Positions 48,725 through 50,612 of a stretch of 50,612 bases of DNA are shown here, piece by piece; the first letter of the stretch is position 1, and the number at the start of each line of letters is the position of its first letter. A model generated the notes under the pieces. The model made no database searches and was not told the DNA's origin. It was given only the letters and a program-made list of their open reading frames with translations. The translations under genes were made by a program, and so were the position numbers. This DNA is from Sedimentisphaerales bacterium (GTDB lineage Bacteria; Planctomycetota; Phycisphaerae; Sedimentisphaerales; Anaerobacaceae). Where the stretch lies: NCBI GenBank assembly GCA_016933295.1, contig JAFGBG010000087.1, positions 1-50,612 on the forward strand, read 5' to 3'.

Positions 48725-50612
48725 TTAATCTCCATTTTTCTGATTTAGTTTTTCATCAATTTCCGCCGGGCTGAATCCTTCCGCCTCGACGATGTGCTTC
48801 TTGTCGGTCAGAATCAGCCACGGCAGAGATTTGATACCCCAGTTATATTTTATTATTTCTGGATCAGCTTCGATTATACCAACCAGGATGAGGATGTTAT
48901 TTTCCTTAATCCATTCATCAAGCTTTACCTGTTCGGTTTTCGAGGCCTGAACGGCAACAACCGCGATATCTTTTGCCGCAAGCTCCTGCGCCTTTTTGCT
49001 CAGTTGCATGATGCAGTTTCGTGACGGCCGCTGCTGGTAATCGAAAAAGCAAATGAGTAATGCCTTATCATTTGTATTCTCAGGTTTTATTCCGAAATTT
49101 GACAAGTCGGGCAGGGATTTTCCTGCTGATGACCTAGCTTGTTGTGTGTGTACTAATCTTTGACCCAATACAATCTTGATGTTCTGGTCACCGGCTTCTG
49201 CGTCAGTGAAACCTGCTCCGCCGGGACTGCTGCTGTAGTTTGCCTGAAGTCTGATTGGACCTTCTGCGATACCTTTGATAAAAAATTGCCCTTGTTCGTT
49301 TGTTGTCGTAACTTTCTCAGGCTGGTCTATCTGGTCGCGTCCATTCAGGATTATGATAGCTCGCTGTTCCGGCAGGCCGTTTGCGTCTTCGACATATCCT
49401 GATACGGTTAAATTGGCCGGTCGTAGTTGAATTGTTCCTACATTGACAGTTGTGCCCGGCTGTCCTTCGATAGTAATTATGTCATAGGTTTTCGGCGCAT
49501 ATCCTGACGAATGTACGGAGACCCAATAATTAAAGTTGTCCGGTTTTGGCGGAATGGCCCTGAATTCGAACAAGCCCTGTGCATCGGTTAGTACTTCCGC
49601 TCCTATCTCGGATAAACAATTTGCGAAACTGGTACCTAACGTCACTCGTGTAGCCGGGATACCATTTTCGTTGGCATCTTCGATTTTTCCTTTGACAGTC
49701 AGAGCCGGATTAAGTGACAGTTTCACAGGTTGTTTTAAATCCATTGTATGGACAATAGCTGTGAGGGAATTTTGTGTATCCCTTGCGATGATATATAGAC
49801 CTTTATCTGTTCGTCTTTCATCGTACCATGCGACGAATTTGCCATCTTTATTCGTATAAATATGATCCCCGAACGGATGAACCGTGACCGGAATATCTTT
49901 CGACGGTCGTCCTTCGGTGTCAACAACTGTGCCGCTGATAATAGGGGATTTTGTCAATCCGATATCGACGTGTGTAGTTTCACCATCTTTTGCTATGACC
50001 GGCTTATTGACCTGCCAGGAAATGTAACCTTTTCCACCGGCATAGCCTTGATATTCACCCGGAAGCAAACGCTGCCTGCTGGTTCCTTGGGCGTTTGTTA
50101 TTGATCTTGCATTGAAATTTTGACCGTATGAAGAGACGTTTATCCCGGCAAGCGGTTGCTCGGTATCATACTGTCGAACGGTATATTCAACGATTCCGCC
50201 CTTTTTGACCTTGACCTCGATATTATCGATTAATTTATTAGGTGAAACATTTACTTCGACCGGTTCGGTAATCCATTCGGCAGTTTGTTTTTCGTTTGTA
50301 GCTAATTCTATAGAGTTTTTACCTTCCGGTAGCCCCTCGCATACAAAAGAGCCGTCCGCATTTGTTTTGATTGAGATAGGCAGGTATCGATTTAAGATAT
50401 CTTCTCTGTCTCTTTCGGCCTGTATCAATAGTTCCACCTGTTCGACGGGGTTGCCGGTTTGGGCTTCGATAACGCGTCCTTTTATTTTTCCTTCCTGCGG
50501 CAAGACAAGTCGTATGTCATCACGCCATACTTCGAAGCCGCAACCGTTTTGATAATGGGTTGTATATTTATATGTGCGTTTCAATTCCGGGGCTTTGACG
50601 TAAAAATCAGAG
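48725..50612 (-). CDS. carboxypeptidase-regulatory-like protein ending in a QRPSRxC module (N-terminus outside window)
   Basis: The frame is open to the right edge; at least 628 codons are visible and the start lies beyond it (the TTG at 50584 is not a convincing start). The visible part begins with VWRDDIRLVLPQ, then at least four CarboxypepD_reg-type repeats (IKGRVIEAQTGNPVEQVEL, ISGTVVDTEGRPSKDIPVTV, VKGKIEDANENGIPATRVTL, VSGYVEDANGLPEQRAIIIL). The last 134 residues are the thioredoxin-like module: ICFFDYQQRPSRNC, WGIKSLPWLILTD, AEGFSPAEIDEKL. In related planctomycete proteins such repeats follow an M56/BlaR1 peptidase; whether that applies here cannot be seen. It is the first visible gene of the three-gene operon. 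Confidence 0.85.
   Translation of the reverse strand, partial: SDFYVKAPELKRTYKYTTHYQNGCGFEVWRDDIRLVLPQEGKIKGRVIEAQTGNPVEQVELLIQAERDREDILNRYLPISIKTNADGSFVCEGLPEGKNSIELATNEKQTAEWITEPVEVNVSPNKLIDNIEVKVKKGGIVEYTVRQYDTEQPLAGINVSSYGQNFNARSITNAQGTSRQRLLPGEYQGYAGGKGYISWQVNKPVIAKDGETTHVDIGLTKSPIISGTVVDTEGRPSKDIPVTVHPFGDHIYTNKDGKFVAWYDERRTDKGLYIIARDTQNSLTAIVHTMDLKQPVKLSLNPALTVKGKIEDANENGIPATRVTLGTSFANCLSEIGAEVLTDAQGLFEFRAIPPKPDNFNYWVSVHSSGYAPKTYDIITIEGQPGTTVNVGTIQLRPANLTVSGYVEDANGLPEQRAIIILNGRDQIDQPEKVTTTNEQGQFFIKGIAEGPIRLQANYSSSPGGAGFTDAEAGDQNIKIVLGQRLVHTQQARSSAGKSLPDLSNFGIKPENTNDKALLICFFDYQQRPSRNCIMQLSKKAQELAAKDIAVVAVQASKTEQVKLDEWIKENNILILVGIIEADPEIIKYNWGIKSLPWLILTDKKHIVEAEGFSPAEIDEKLNQKNGD

Overview
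The window reads as an anaerobic-type planctomycete of the Phycisphaerae kind. This is an inference from gene content, not from a marker-gene match. The supporting content is: prepilin-type proteins with the H-X9-DG tail; very long secreted proteins built from DNRLRE, 'YYWRVDEVN' fibronectin-like, discoidin and carboxypeptidase-regulatory-like modules; a secreted FGE-like protein; a TAT-exported GH127 hydrolase; and a full heptose/lipid A gene run. GC content is moderate and intergenic spaces are AT-rich. Many genes have clear Shine-Dalgarno sites, and several have good -35/-10 boxes.

Region 1 (1-8.6 kb), signalling and motility. A transposase tail at the left edge is followed by a sigma-54 response regulator and its PAS histidine kinase, a PilZ protein, dapF, the flagellar sigma factor fliA with a near-consensus sigma-28 promoter in front of it, a FlgB-like rod protein, a MerR-type regulator and a GAF-GGDEF diguanylate cyclase with an intact I-site. 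PilZ, FliA/FlgB and GGDEF together suggest a c-di-GMP/motility neighbourhood.

Region 2 (8.6-17.8 kb): a 783-residue multidomain surface protein with a strong terminator, a two-TM NTF2-like protein, an H-X9-DG pseudopilin, surE, nnrE, a membrane-anchored coiled-coil protein ending in a BRCT-like domain, and a HAD phosphatase.

Region 3 (17.8-22.8 kb), translation: rluB-type pseudouridine synthase, rpmB, gatC-gatA-gatB (tRNA-dependent amidation), and a cupin.

Region 4 (22.8-31.0 kb), one minus-strand cell-envelope operon, transcribed lpxK, hldE, gmhA, gmhB-like, a heptosyltransferase-kinase fusion, a GT4 glycosyltransferase, plsY. Several junctions overlap by one base (TGATG, TAATG). It encodes ADP-heptose synthesis, heptose transfer and probable sugar phosphorylation, so this organism very likely makes a heptose-containing LPS core.

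Region 5 (31.4-36.9 kb): a CHASE/HAMP histidine kinase, a divergent isocitrate/isopropylmalate-type dehydrogenase, SixA, and a GH127 beta-L-arabinofuranosidase.

Region 6 (36.9-38.2 kb) has no convincing gene. It is a mosaic of degenerate short repeats, including five or six copies of ATTGG(C/G)TTCGTTTT.

Region 7 (38.2-50.6 kb), accessory secreted proteins: an FGE-like protein with nested tandem repeats; a short spacer holding two decayed gene ends; an HlyD/MacA-type adaptor and a MacB-type permease with no ATPase gene beside them; and a three-gene operon of carboxypeptidase-regulatory-like proteins. The operon carries four copies of an unusual thioredoxin/peroxiredoxin-like module with the invariant motif QRPSRxC. 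A fifth, decayed copy lies after the permease. This repeated single-cysteine module is the best candidate here for something not yet described.
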